DNA of 54,021 nt, taken from positions 1 to 54,021 of the forward strand of contig CAJWFS010000007.1 in NCBI GenBank assembly GCA_913030665.1. Reading direction: 5' to 3'. The notes under the pieces are model-generated. The model was not told where the DNA came from. It saw only the letters and a program-made list of their open reading frames with translations, and did no database searches. A program made the translations under genes and the position numbers. This document shows, one piece after another, positions 1-7,833 of the stretch (positions are counted from its first letter, which is position 1; the number at the start of each line of letters is the position of its first letter). The DNA is from an uncultured Acidimicrobiaceae bacterium. Lineage in GTDB: Bacteria; Actinomycetota; Acidimicrobiia; Acidimicrobiales; MedAcidi-G1.

Positions 1-187
1 GCTGGGTGGTAGTGGTCGTGGGGGCGGTGGTCGGCGGGGTGGTAGTGGTCGTGGGGGCGGTGGTCGGCTGGGCGGCGGTCCCGGAGTTGTTCGTAGGTGC
101 GCCCACTGGCTCGAGGGCGTCCTGTCCGGCACAGGCAGACATCAGCACCACGGTCGCAACTGTGATTGCTGCTGACCGCCGGGTCAT
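1..187 (-). CDS. Secreted lipoprotein, N-terminal part (cut by window edge)
   Basis: The 62 codons read a short basic N-terminus (MTRRS), a hydrophobic stretch and a lipobox LMSAC with Cys19 as the predicted lipidated residue. A Thr/Pro linker follows, containing two copies of an 11-residue unit (PPTTAPTTTTT type). The reading frame runs off the left edge, so the extracellular domain and its function are unknown. The ATG shares bases with the stop of the upstream oxidoreductase (ATGA), which implies translational coupling. Such linkers usually hold a folded domain away from the membrane. Confidence 0.75.
   Translation of the reverse strand, partial: MTRRSAAITVATVVLMSACAGQDALEPVGAPTNNSGTAAQPTTAPTTTTTPPTTAPTTTTTQ
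5..68. repeat. Two-copy direct repeat, 33-bp period
   Basis: Positions 5-35 and 38-68 are identical over 31 bases. The period is exactly 11 codons, so the repeat encodes a duplicated Thr/Pro linker unit in the lipoprotein on the minus strand. It may continue beyond the window. Confidence 0.9.
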
Positions 188-1437
188 GGCTGGACGGTAG
201 GTGGAGGAATCCGGTAGTTCGGGTCCATCGTCCGTGGGCCCTCGCGTCGAGCCAGGGCCGCAGACACGGCGCCGGTCAGTCGTTCGTCCCTGGCCACCAC
301 GTGGGCCGGGTCCCGTTCGGCGAACTCACCCATGACCTCGCGGGCGAAGAGCTCCATCGACTCGCAGATGTGCTCGTGCCGATTGCGTCCCGCCTGGCTC
401 ACGAAGATCACCTGGTCGATGCCGGCTGCCTCGTACTCCCGGAGCAGTTGGCGGATCTGGTCCGGCGTGCCTATGGCCCCCCTCAGCGAGAGCAGCCCCT
501 CACCCTCCATCCGTGCCCTCAGGCTGACCGCCGTCTGGGAAGCCGTCTTCCGGTCGAACCCGAAGGCGCTGCGGTTCTCCTGGAACTCAGCCCAGATGTC
601 GGTTGTCCCAGGACGGTGGTCGCCGAAACCGTAGAAGTGGCCGAGGGAATAGCCGAAGAAGTGGGCACCGTCGATGCCGCGCTCCAGGGCCGTCTCCTCG
701 TCCTCGTGGCACATGAACGGCAGCACGCAGGCGATGTTGGGGTTGACGGCGAATCCGGCAGGCACGCAGGCCTCGGAGGCGATGATGTCGTGGTACTCGC
801 CCACCCACTGTTCGGCCTCGCCGGGTTCCACGAAGGCGAAGGTGAGGGCGCCCATTCCCTTCTGGGCGGCCAGGTGGATGGTCTCGCGCTGGCTGCAGGC
901 CACCCATAGCGGTGGATGCGGGCGTTGGTACGGCTTGGGTACCACGTTGCGGGGAGGCATCTGGAGCCACGGGCCGTCCCATCCGGTGAACGGTTCCTCG
1001 ACCATCATCCGGGTGGCGGCCTCGATGTGGTCCAGCCACTGCTCCCGCTTGGTGGTCCGGTCTATGGCGAAGCCGTCCAGCTCGGCGTTGGATGACGACT
1101 CGCCTGAGCCGAAGTCGACCCGGCCGTCGGACAGGATGTCCAGCGTGTTGATGCGCTCGACGACCCGGGCCGTGTGGTTGTAGGCGCTGGGCAGGAGGGT
1201 GATGCCGTGTCCCAGCCGGATCCTCTGCGTGCGCTGGCTGGCAGCGGCCAGGAACACCTCCGGTGCGGAACTGTGGCTGTACTCCTCGAGGAAGTGGTGT
1301 TCGACCTCCCACACGTAGTCGTAGCCGAGTCGGTCGGCCAGCTCGACCTGGTCCAGGGCGTCCTTGAGGAGCCGGTGTTCGTCGCCGTCGGACCATGGGC
1401 GGGGCAGTTGGTGCTCGTAGAAGATTCCGAACTTCAT
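184..1437 (-). CDS. LLM class flavin-dependent oxidoreductase (luciferase-like, probably F420 or FMN)
   Basis: The 417-residue protein has the bacterial-luciferase TIM barrel layout: MKFGIFYEHQ at the N-terminus, an EVEHHF segment, LGHGITLLP and then VERINTLDILSDGRVDFGSGES, a hallmark of the family. It should be a cytosolic two-electron oxidoreductase using F420 or FMN; the substrate cannot be read. The start is the ATG at 1437, because homology begins there and a -10 box lies eight bases upstream; the open frame continues upstream but looks non-coding. About 40 C-terminal residues extend past the usual barrel. It is followed by a lipoprotein gene with a 4-base overlap. Confidence 0.88.
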   Translation of the reverse strand: MKFGIFYEHQLPRPWSDGDEHRLLKDALDQVELADRLGYDYVWEVEHHFLEEYSHSSAPEVFLAAASQRTQRIRLGHGITLLPSAYNHTARVVERINTLDILSDGRVDFGSGESSSNAELDGFAIDRTTKREQWLDHIEAATRMMVEEPFTGWDGPWLQMPPRNVVPKPYQRPHPPLWVACSQRETIHLAAQKGMGALTFAFVEPGEAEQWVGEYHDIIASEACVPAGFAVNPNIACVLPFMCHEDEETALERGIDGAHFFGYSLGHFYGFGDHRPGTTDIWAEFQENRSAFGFDRKTASQTAVSLRARMEGEGLLSLRGAIGTPDQIRQLLREYEAAGIDQVIFVSQAGRNRHEHICESMELFAREVMGEFAERDPAHVVARDERLTGAVSAALARREGPRTMDPNYRIPPPTVQP

Positions 1438-1445
1438 CGCACCCG

Positions 1446-1451
1446 ACCTTA
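1446..1451 (-). promoter_or_regulatory. -10 box for the LLM oxidoreductase
   Basis: TAAGGT ends eight bases before the ATG at 1437, with no Shine-Dalgarno between. Transcription would start at or next to the start codon (leaderless). No -35 is recognisable. Confidence 0.5.
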
Positions 1452-1491
1452 GGAGTCGGGGCGCGACAGGGACCGATCGGGAGGCGGGACC

Positions 1492-1497
1492 TAGGGT
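1492..1497 (+). promoter_or_regulatory. -10 box for the YceI gene
   Basis: TAGGGT ends six bases before the ATG at 1504. The six intervening bases (CGGAGG) look like a Shine-Dalgarno but touch the start codon, so they are badly spaced and a leaderless start fits better. Confidence 0.45.
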
Positions 1498-1503
1498 CGG
1501 AGG

Positions 1504-2319
1504 ATGAACAGGCGACGGCTGGCCCGGATGGTTCTCGGTGTTGTGGCGGTGGTCGTCGTCGGCTGGTGGTTCGTGCTCCGATCCGACGCCCCACCCGCCC
1601 CCGACCTGGCATCGGCGGTAGAGACCGCCAGCGTGGCCCAGACCGGTTCCACGGGCGCCACCACCGCTGCTCCCGCTTCCAGCACCGCGACGTCGACGAC
1701 AGCGCCTGCTTACGACGCCACGACGTCGACAACCTCCGCTGCCTCCACCACGGCCCTGCCGGTTGTCGGCCCGGCGGGAACCTGGGCGGTGGATACGAGC
1801 ATCGGCTCGTTCAGCGACTTCACCTCGACCTGGGTCGGCTATCGGGTCGAGGAGGTCTTGGGCAACGGAATCGGATCCAACACGGCGGTTGGGCGCACAC
1901 CCCTGGTGGCCGGGTCCGTGGAACTCTCCGGCGACGCCCTCCTGGCGGTAGAGGTGAGGGCGGACCTGCGCGGCCTGCGGTCCGACAAGGTGTACCGGGA
2001 CGGAAGGGTCGGTAGCGCACTCCACACGGACGACCATCCGACGGCGATCTTCACCCTCGTCGGACCTTTCGCCCTCGGGGACCTGGATGGCGACGGGGTA
2101 TCGGTCGAGGCTGTTGTGGCCGGCACGGTCACAATCAACGGAATGGCCGGCCCGGTCGAGGTGACCATGGCTGCGACCCTGGTCGGTGACGTGGTCACGG
2201 TGGTCGGTTCGTTCCCGATCGTGTTCTCCGACCACGCCGTCGAGGCTCCCGGTGCGTCGATCGTGGTTTCGGTCGAGGACCACGGCATCGTCGAGTTCCA
2301 GTTGTTCTTGACCCGGTGA
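1504..2319 (+). CDS. Membrane-anchored YceI-family protein
   Basis: The 271 residues start with a basic stretch and one membrane anchor (about residues 9-25). A Ser/Thr/Ala-rich linker runs to about residue 85, and a YceI-like lipocalin-fold domain fills the rest: GTWAVDTSIGSFSDFTSTWVG, then VELSGDALLAVEVRADLRGLRSDK and the DDHPTAIFTL segment typical of the family. YceI proteins bind isoprenoid-like or amphiphilic ligands outside the membrane; the ligand here is unknown. Its stop overlaps the start of the MFS gene (GTGA), so the two are probably co-expressed. Confidence 0.85.
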   Translation: MNRRRLARMVLGVVAVVVVGWWFVLRSDAPPAPDLASAVETASVAQTGSTGATTAAPASSTATSTTAPAYDATTSTTSAASTTALPVVGPAGTWAVDTSIGSFSDFTSTWVGYRVEEVLGNGIGSNTAVGRTPLVAGSVELSGDALLAVEVRADLRGLRSDKVYRDGRVGSALHTDDHPTAIFTLVGPFALGDLDGDGVSVEAVVAGTVTINGMAGPVEVTMAATLVGDVVTVVGSFPIVFSDHAVEAPGASIVVSVEDHGIVEFQLFLTR

Positions 2320-3701
2320 GCGGCTCGGCCAGATCGGCCGGGCCGGGAGATCCGGATCGGGCCGGACCGGCAACCGGCGCCAGCCCGTTCAGTTCCCTAC
2401 GCCATCCGGCCTTCGCCCGCTTCGCCGCAGGCCAGGCCCTCTGCGGGACCGCCCAGTTCCTGGGTGGCCTGGCCACGCCCTTCCTGGTGAACCAGCTCAC
2501 CGACTCGAACACGTGGGTGGGGGCCTCGTCATTCGTGGCGCTCATCCCGGCCGTGGTCGGTACCCCTCTCTCAGGCACGCTGGCCGATCGGATGGACCGT
2601 CGCATGCTGCTGCTCGTCGGCCTGTCCCTCCAGGTGCTGGTCATGTCGGTCGTCGTCGGCCTTTACGCGACCGGCGGGTTGACCCCGTGGCGCATCCTCC
2701 TCCTGAACTTCGTAGGCGGCTCGGCGGCTTCGTTCCAGTGGGCACCGATCCAGTCCATGGCGGCGGTGCTGGTGCCCCGGGAATCGCTGGTCGCAGCTGT
2801 TCGGATGGTGTCGATCACCTTCACGGTGGGGCGGTCGGTGGGTCCCGCCATTGCGGCGGTGACCCTCGCCTTCCATGGGCCGGGCCTCGCCTTCGTCGTT
2901 TCGCTGGGCCTCTACGTGGTGGGCCTGGGCATCCTCGCAACCGTGCGTACGACGTGGGCGCCCTCCGGGGCCGACGGGTCCCTCGGCGACCAGTTCCGCG
3001 AGGGTCTGGCGTACGTCCGGGCGAGGCCTGAGATGCGCGTCGCCTTCCGTCTGGCGTTCAGCGTGGCGGGTCTCGGAGCGGTGTTCGCCTTCGCGTTGGC
3101 CGCCGGTGTCGCCGATGACCTGTTCGGGAGGGGCGGTGGTGGGCTGGGGGTTCTGTCCACGAGCCTCGGTGTGGGAGCCCTGCTGGCGAGCGCCTTCATC
3201 AGTGGCCGGGGCGGGCGCATGTCCCGTGCGGTCCTGGAGCGCCGCTCCATCCTCCTCTACGGGGCGGGCCTGCTGGTCGTGGCTTCGTCGTCATGGTTGG
3301 GCGTCGGGATGTTCGGCTACCTCCTGATGGGTGGTGCCCACATGCTCCACGGCACCACGCTGAGTACCTCCCTCCAGCTTCGGGTGGACGAGGAGTTCCG
3401 GGGCCGGGTGATGTCGGTGTTCCTGGTGGCGATCCTGAGCGGGATCCCGATCGGTGGGCTGGCGTTCGGGGTCATCGGTGACCTGGTTGGGTTGCGGTGG
3501 GTCGTCCTGGGAGCGGGGCTGGCGCTCTGGCTGGATGTGGCCGTGACCGGCCGCCGGGGGGCCTTCGCCCTACTCGACCGCGAGGTCGATGAAGTTGGAG
3601 GGTCGGCCGGTGCACCTACCGACGGTCCAGCCGGCCCGTTTGCCGATTCGCCGGATTCGGGGGATGATCGGAGTACTGAAGGTAGGGAGGACCATGGCTG
3701 A
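2316..3701 (+). CDS. MFS transporter
   Basis: The 461-residue protein has about 12 hydrophobic segments beginning near FARFAAGQALCGTAQFLGG, and an MFS loop 2-3 motif (GTLADRMDRRMLLLV). The pattern suits MFS_3/enterobactin-exporter-like efflux carriers; the substrate is unknown. The GTG start at 2316 overlaps the YceI stop. The last 45 residues are a hydrophilic, acidic, Pro/Gly-rich tail, and the next gene begins inside its final codons. Confidence 0.85.
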   Translation: MSGSARSAGPGDPDRAGPATGASPFSSLRHPAFARFAAGQALCGTAQFLGGLATPFLVNQLTDSNTWVGASSFVALIPAVVGTPLSGTLADRMDRRMLLLVGLSLQVLVMSVVVGLYATGGLTPWRILLLNFVGGSAASFQWAPIQSMAAVLVPRESLVAAVRMVSITFTVGRSVGPAIAAVTLAFHGPGLAFVVSLGLYVVGLGILATVRTTWAPSGADGSLGDQFREGLAYVRARPEMRVAFRLAFSVAGLGAVFAFALAAGVADDLFGRGGGGLGVLSTSLGVGALLASAFISGRGGRMSRAVLERRSILLYGAGLLVVASSSWLGVGMFGYLLMGGAHMLHGTTLSTSLQLRVDEEFRGRVMSVFLVAILSGIPIGGLAFGVIGDLVGLRWVVLGAGLALWLDVAVTGRRGAFALLDREVDEVGGSAGAPTDGPAGPFADSPDSGDDRSTEGREDHG

Positions 3702-3939
3702 CAACCGATCTGAACAACTACTCGGCGTGATCGACGCGCTTGATGAGTTGGCTGGTTCCTGTACGCCCGCTGAGGCGGCTGAGCAGTTGGACCCGGTTGT
3801 CCTACAGGCGTTCTGGCGTGACTGGCCACACACCAGCGTGTGGGCCGGCAACCTCTGGCGCACCCTGAACCGCGACCTCGAGGCACCGGCCAGTGAGAGA
3901 CTGGACCGCGATGTCGACGAGGTGGGGGGAAGCGGTTGA
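3694..3939 (+). CDS. Hypothetical small protein (81 aa)
   Basis: No family is recognised. The protein is helical-looking and acidic, beginning MADNRSEQLLGVIDALDELAG and rich in Trp near the centre (FWRDWPHTSVWAGNLW). The ATG at 3694 has a strong GGGAGG at 3685-3690, favouring it over longer upstream readings. The gene overlaps the MFS gene by 8 bases and its stop shares a base with the ATG of the CBS gene. It is therefore embedded in an operon, which supports it being real. Confidence 0.65.
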   Translation: MADNRSEQLLGVIDALDELAGSCTPAEAAEQLDPVVLQAFWRDWPHTSVWAGNLWRTLNRDLEAPASERLDRDVDEVGGSG

Positions 3940-4316
3940 TGGTCGCCCTCGCCGATGTCATGACGCCCGACGTGGTCACCCTCTCGTCCGAAGCCTCGGT
4001 TGGTGATGCCGCCAAGGTGATGGTGCGCGGGGGATTCGGGTCGGTGGTCATCGTCCAGGGTCGGATGCTGCTGGGGATCCTCACCGAACGTGACGTGCTG
4101 CGCGCCGCTGCAGCGGAAGACGACCTCCGGGCCGCTCCGGTTGAGCGGTGGATGACTCCCGAGCCTGATACAGCGCTACCGGACCTTGACACCGAGGAGG
4201 CGGTATCTCTGATGCTGAGCCGCGGCTTCCGACACCTACCGGTGGTCCTCGACGGTGAGCTGCTCGGCATGGTCAGCCTGCGCGACGTTCTCAGCGCCCG
4301 TATAGCGCGTCGCTGA
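3939..4316 (+). CDS. CBS-domain pair protein
   Basis: The 125 residues consist almost only of two CBS motifs: VADVMTPDVVTLSSEASVGD-type followed by LGILTERDVLRA, then VERWMTPEPDTALP followed by LLGMVSLRDVLSARI. Stand-alone CBS pairs (Bateman modules) sense adenine nucleotides or similar ligands. The partner is not obvious. The ATG at 3939 is preferred over the TTG three bases earlier because GGTGGGGGGA at 3921-3930 is better placed. It is coupled by one base to the 81-residue ORF. Confidence 0.85.
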   Translation: MVALADVMTPDVVTLSSEASVGDAAKVMVRGGFGSVVIVQGRMLLGILTERDVLRAAAAEDDLRAAPVERWMTPEPDTALPDLDTEEAVSLMLSRGFRHLPVVLDGELLGMVSLRDVLSARIARR

Positions 4317-4356
4317 GAGGTCTGGCTGAGTCGTCCAGACGGGTTCCGGAGGGACC

Positions 4357-5040
4357 ATGGATTCGGACAGTCAGGACCGTGCGCGGCACACCAACGTGGC
4401 CTGGACGGCGGGCCCCGTATACCTGACCGTCCGGTCTCTCGTCCGGTGCCTGCTCTGGCCCTACTTGCGGACCCGGGTCAGCGGCCGGGAGCACATCCCA
4501 CCGGATGGACCGGTGATCCTGGCCCCTGTCCACCGCTCCAATCTGGACTCCCTGATGCTCTCGCCGTTGACGCGTCGGCGCCTTCGGGCCCTGGCCAAGG
4601 AGAGCCTGTTCAAGGCAGCGCCGATGGCGTGGCTGCTCGCCTCCCTGGGGGCCTTCCCGGTGCGTCGGGACTCGGCCGACCGGGAATCGATGCGCATCGC
4701 CCGGGAACTGCTGGCCGAGGAAAATCTGCTCCTCGTCTTTCCGGAGGGGACGCGGCACGAAGGTGACCGGGTGGCCGAGTTGTTCGACGGGACGGCGTGG
4801 TTGGCTGCAAGGACGGGATCCAGGGTCGTGCCCGTGGGCATAGCCGGTACCGGCCATGCGATGCCGACCGGGGCACGGCTGCCACGGCCTGCGAAGGTCC
4901 GGATGGTCGTCGGGCCGGCCATCCCGCCGCCGGAGCCGAAGGCCTCACGAAGTGCCCTGCGGGCCTGGACGGAGGGCCTGGCTTCCGCCCTGCAGGCCGC
5001 ACAGGACGAGGCGGTAGGGGGCCGGACGGGAAGGGACTGA
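4357..5040 (+). CDS. plsC: 1-acyl-sn-glycerol-3-phosphate acyltransferase family protein
   Basis: The 227-residue PlsC-fold enzyme has the HX4D catalytic motif (H59-R-S-N-L-D64) and the FPEGTR phosphate-binding motif at 128-133, with GRE near 43-45 ahead of them. It probably acylates lysophosphatidate or a related glycerophospholipid at the membrane. GGAGGG sits just before the ATG. It follows the CBS gene after 40 bp on the same strand. Substrate specificity cannot be told from the sequence. Confidence 0.88.
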   Translation: MDSDSQDRARHTNVAWTAGPVYLTVRSLVRCLLWPYLRTRVSGREHIPPDGPVILAPVHRSNLDSLMLSPLTRRRLRALAKESLFKAAPMAWLLASLGAFPVRRDSADRESMRIARELLAEENLLLVFPEGTRHEGDRVAELFDGTAWLAARTGSRVVPVGIAGTGHAMPTGARLPRPAKVRMVVGPAIPPPEPKASRSALRAWTEGLASALQAAQDEAVGGRTGRD

Positions 5041-5059
5041 GCCTGGTCGCTGCCTGTCC

Positions 5060-5104
5060 GGGCCGGGTCGGCCCTACAGCGGTCGGACTTCCGACGGGTC
5101 GCTG
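5060..5104 (+). terminator. Two hairpins after plsC
   Basis: GGGCCG-GGT-CGGCCC (5060-5074) is followed by CAGCG-GTCGG-ACTT-CCGAC-GGGT-CGCTG (5077-5104). They lie just after the plsC stop. No U-tract follows, so intrinsic termination is uncertain. Confidence 0.35.
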
Positions 5105-5197
5105 CCGAGGTTCTGTCGCCGGTCTGTGAGGGTCTTGCCGCCGGGCCACGAAGGTTCCGACACCGGTCTGCTGCTCCGGGGGTGGCAGGGTGGACCA

Positions 5198-6070
5198 GTG
5201 CAGGTTCAGGCGGCGCGGGGCCGTGCAGCGGCGATCAGTGCCGTCGGCTTCTTGGCGCTCGGTCCGAGCATCGTCAAGAAGGTGTCGATGGATGAGATCG
5301 CCTTCGTGTTCTGGCGCCTGGCCGTGGCGGCCCTGCTGTACGGGATAGTGCTCCTCGCCTCGGGGAAGCGCCTCAGCCTCCACGACATCCGGCGTTCGAT
5401 GTTGGGCGGCCTCCTGTTCGGCGTCAACCTGGTGTTCTTCATCTTCGCCATGCGGCGTACGAGCGCCGCCAACGCCGTGGTCATAGCATCGTTGCAGCCC
5501 GTGGTCCTGCTGGCCGTGGCAGGACCCATGTTCGGGGAGCGCCCGGATCGTGCCATCTACGGGTGGTCGGTGGTGGCGTTCGGCGGCGTGGTGCTGGCCA
5601 TGTACTCCTCGGGTGCCAGCGATGTGGCCACCAGACAGGGTGACCTGCTGGCCCTCGTGATGATGCTCCTGTTCTCCGCCTACTACGTGGTGAGCAAGCG
5701 CGCCCGGGAGACCATCGCCTCGGCCAACTACCAACTTGCCCTCACCCTCGTGGCCCTCGTGGCCGTGCTGCCGTTCGCGTTGGTGATGGAGGGCGGTGTG
5801 GCACTACCGGGAAGTGACGACTGGTTCCTGATCGTCGCCATGGCGGCCCTGCCGGGAACCGGCCACCTGCTCACCAACTACGCCCACGGCCATACGACCC
5901 TGACCATGATGAGCCTCATCAACCTGCTCTTCACGGCCGTGGCGCCGCTCTACGCGTGGTGGCTGGTGGGCGAGCGCATCGGCGGCCTCCAGGCGGTGGG
6001 TCTGGGAGTGGTCATGGCCGCCCTCGCCTTCGTGGTGACCCGACCGGTAGAGGTGGTGGACCGGGTCTAG
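5198..6070 (+). CDS. EamA/DMT-family transporter
   Basis: The 290-residue protein shows ten hydrophobic segments arranged as two EamA repeats. The first contains FWRLAVAALLYG and AMRRTSAANAVVIASLQPVVLL; the second contains LTNYAHGHTTLTMMSLINLLFTAVAPLYAWWLVGE read in pieces. Such permeases export amino acids or other small metabolites. The GTG at 5198 is chosen because homology begins there; an in-frame GTG at 5126 would add 24 unconvincing residues. Its TAG lies in CTAG, shared with the stop of the convergent amidotransferase gene. Confidence 0.85.
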   Translation: MQVQAARGRAAAISAVGFLALGPSIVKKVSMDEIAFVFWRLAVAALLYGIVLLASGKRLSLHDIRRSMLGGLLFGVNLVFFIFAMRRTSAANAVVIASLQPVVLLAVAGPMFGERPDRAIYGWSVVAFGGVVLAMYSSGASDVATRQGDLLALVMMLLFSAYYVVSKRARETIASANYQLALTLVALVAVLPFALVMEGGVALPGSDDWFLIVAMAALPGTGHLLTNYAHGHTTLTMMSLINLLFTAVAPLYAWWLVGERIGGLQAVGLGVVMAALAFVVTRPVEVVDRV

Positions 6071-6798
6071 TCGACCCGGCTGGCCGACTGGACCGTGTCG
6101 CCGCGCAGGAACCGGAGCATCCACTCCGCCACCTCCACCCGGTGGAGCGGCGCGTCGATCGTCGCCAGTGCATCGTCCAGCACGCCTGGTGCACCGGACG
6201 ACGAGTACCTGCCCCGGTAGAGGACCTCTGCGTAGGTGGCGTCGAACTCCGGGTGGGCCTGGATGCCGAGGAGATGGTCGCCCACGGCCAGGGCGGCCAC
6301 CGGACAGTGGGCCGACGAGGCGATGCGGCGGGCGCTGCGCGGCAGGTCGAGCACCTGGTCGTGGTGGCAGTGGAAGATCCCGACAGTGTCGTGCCCCGGG
6401 GTCATCCAGCCCTCGCGCTGGTCCACGTGAACCGCCCGGTTGCCTATGCCCAATGTCTGTACGCGCTCGACCCTGCCTCCGAGTGCCTCGGCGATGACCT
6501 GGTGACCGAAGCAGACGCCCACCGTCGGGGCCCTGGCGGAGTCGAGGTCCCGCACCAGGTCCAGCAGGTCGTGGATCCACGGCTCGTCCTCGTAGGCGCC
6601 GCGTGCAGATCCGGTGATCAGCCAGCCGTCCTGTTCGTCAGGTGCTGACGGGAACGTGCCCTCCATGACCGGGTAGTCGACGAGTTCTACACCGGGTCGG
6701 ACTGCCGAGAAGAGGTCGGTGAAGAGTTTCTGGTAACCCTCGTAGCGCGGGCGTAGGCCCTCGAAGATCTCGTCGCAGCGCAGCAGCCCGATCCGCAT
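6067..6798 (-). CDS. Class I glutamine amidotransferase-like protein
   Basis: The 243-residue protein has the triad of class I amidotransferases: Cys96 in GVCFGHQ, and His182 and Glu184 in QAHPEF. It resembles stand-alone GMP-synthase-type glutaminase domains that often act as gamma-glutamyl hydrolases or peptidases. The start is the ATG at 6798; upstream codons look non-coding and a -10 box sits seven bases before it. It is divergent from rarD and overlaps the EamA gene stop-to-stop. Confidence 0.85.
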   Translation of the reverse strand: MRIGLLRCDEIFEGLRPRYEGYQKLFTDLFSAVRPGVELVDYPVMEGTFPSAPDEQDGWLITGSARGAYEDEPWIHDLLDLVRDLDSARAPTVGVCFGHQVIAEALGGRVERVQTLGIGNRAVHVDQREGWMTPGHDTVGIFHCHHDQVLDLPRSARRIASSAHCPVAALAVGDHLLGIQAHPEFDATYAEVLYRGRYSSSGAPGVLDDALATIDAPLHRVEVAEWMLRFLRGDTVQSASRVD

Positions 6799-6805
6799 CC
6801 GGCAA

Positions 6806-6811
6806 AATGTA
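6806..6811 (-). promoter_or_regulatory. -10 box for the amidotransferase gene
   Basis: TACATT ends seven bases before the ATG at 6798, and no Shine-Dalgarno lies between them. Confidence 0.5.
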
Positions 6812-6834
6812 GTGGAGGATGATCCTCGGGCGGC

Positions 6835-6840
6835 GAGACT
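6835..6840 (+). promoter_or_regulatory. Variant -10 box for rarD
   Basis: GAGACT ends six bases before the GTG at 6847. It keeps the second-position A and final T of the -10 consensus but not the first T. Confidence 0.3.
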
Positions 6841-6846
6841 CCGCCG

Positions 6847-7728
6847 GTGCGTCGGGGACTCTTGTTCATTCTGGCCTCGCAGGTCATGTGGGGCGTTTCG
6901 CCGGCCTTCTGGCGTGGCGTAGCGGCCATTCCGGCGGTGGACGTGTTGGCGCACAGGGTTTGCTGGACGTTTGTGGCCATGTCCGTCGTGCACCTGGCGC
7001 GCCGGTCCTGGCGGGAGGTCAGGGAGGCTGCACGCTCACCCAGGATCCTCGGCCTGGAGGCTCTGGCCGGGGTCCTGCTCGGCTCGAACTGGTTGGTCTG
7101 GTTGTGGGCCGTCAACAACGAGAGGGTCCTGGAGGGGAGCCTCGGCTACTTCATCACCCCGCTCGTCAGCATCCTGCTGGGCGTGCTCGTCATCGGCGAA
7201 CGCCTGCGGCGTGGCCAGTGGCTCGCCGTGTCATTCGGTGTTGCCAGCGTGGTGTGGTTGACCATCGACATGGGGCGCCTGCCCTGGGTTTCGCTGTGCC
7301 TGGCTGCGACCTTCGGCAGCTATGGGCTCATCAAGAAGAAGGTGGACATGCCACCGCTGGACATGCTTGCCATCGAGCTGTCGGTGATGCTGCCGGTGAC
7401 CCTCGGGTTCCTGGCGTTCCGGACGGCCGGCGGCCACGAGGCCCTGATATCAGGCACCCCCGTCGAGGCACTGATCCTGGTGGCCAGTGGGGCCTTCACC
7501 GCGGTACCCCTGCTCTTCTTCGCCGGGGGCGTCCGGCGCGTGCCGTTGGCGGTCATCGGCGTCCTGCAGTACCTGTCACCGTCGATCAACTTCCTGCTGG
7601 GCGTCCTGGCGTTCGGTGAGGCATTCGACGTCGGTCGCCTTGTCGGCTTCGCCCTGGCTTGGGTGGGACTCGCCGTCTTCACCGTGGACGGGATCAGGTC
7701 GACCCGCCCACCACGACGCCGGGTCTGA
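6847..7728 (+). CDS. rarD: RarD-type EamA transporter
   Basis: The 293-residue, ten-span permease opens with RGLLFILASQVMWGVSPAFW followed by LAHRVCWTF, the RarD signature. NWLVWLWAVNNERVLEGSLGYFI-type sequence follows in the second repeat. RarD homologues are named after chloramphenicol sensitivity, but their natural substrate is poorly known. The GTG start lacks a Shine-Dalgarno and lies just downstream of a weak -10. Confidence 0.85.
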   Translation: MRRGLLFILASQVMWGVSPAFWRGVAAIPAVDVLAHRVCWTFVAMSVVHLARRSWREVREAARSPRILGLEALAGVLLGSNWLVWLWAVNNERVLEGSLGYFITPLVSILLGVLVIGERLRRGQWLAVSFGVASVVWLTIDMGRLPWVSLCLAATFGSYGLIKKKVDMPPLDMLAIELSVMLPVTLGFLAFRTAGGHEALISGTPVEALILVASGAFTAVPLLFFAGGVRRVPLAVIGVLQYLSPSINFLLGVLAFGEAFDVGRLVGFALAWVGLAVFTVDGIRSTRPPRRRV

Positions 7729-7734
7729 GGAGAG

Positions 7735-7747
7735 CCGCCACCGGCGG
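7735..7747. terminator. Weak hairpin between convergent genes
   Basis: CCGCC-ACC-GGCGG lies in the 105-bp spacer between the convergent rarD and flavodoxin genes. The stem is short and has no U-tract. Nothing else is recognisable in this spacer. Confidence 0.2.
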
Positions 7748-7833
7748 TAGGACTGATGCCTGCAGGCGAGGGAATCGGCCCGGTGCTAGCCGGCCTGGCT
7801 GCCGTCGGTTCCAGCGGCCGTGGAGCGGGTGGC

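Noticed and set aside
1-70. GT-rich repeats at the left edge as a CRISPR or tandem satellite
   Set aside because: Only two copies with a codon-multiple period are present and they encode a Thr/Pro linker in a lipoprotein frame.
184-2373. A 729-codon minus-strand frame covering the LLM gene and all of the YceI gene in antisense
   Set aside because: Homology begins only at the ATG at 1437. The upstream part is Arg/Pro/Gly-rich shadow coding opposite the well-supported YceI gene.
5041-5197. A riboswitch before the EamA transporter
   Set aside because: Two hairpins are present but no known aptamer pattern is visible, and their position just after plsC suits transcript-end structures better.
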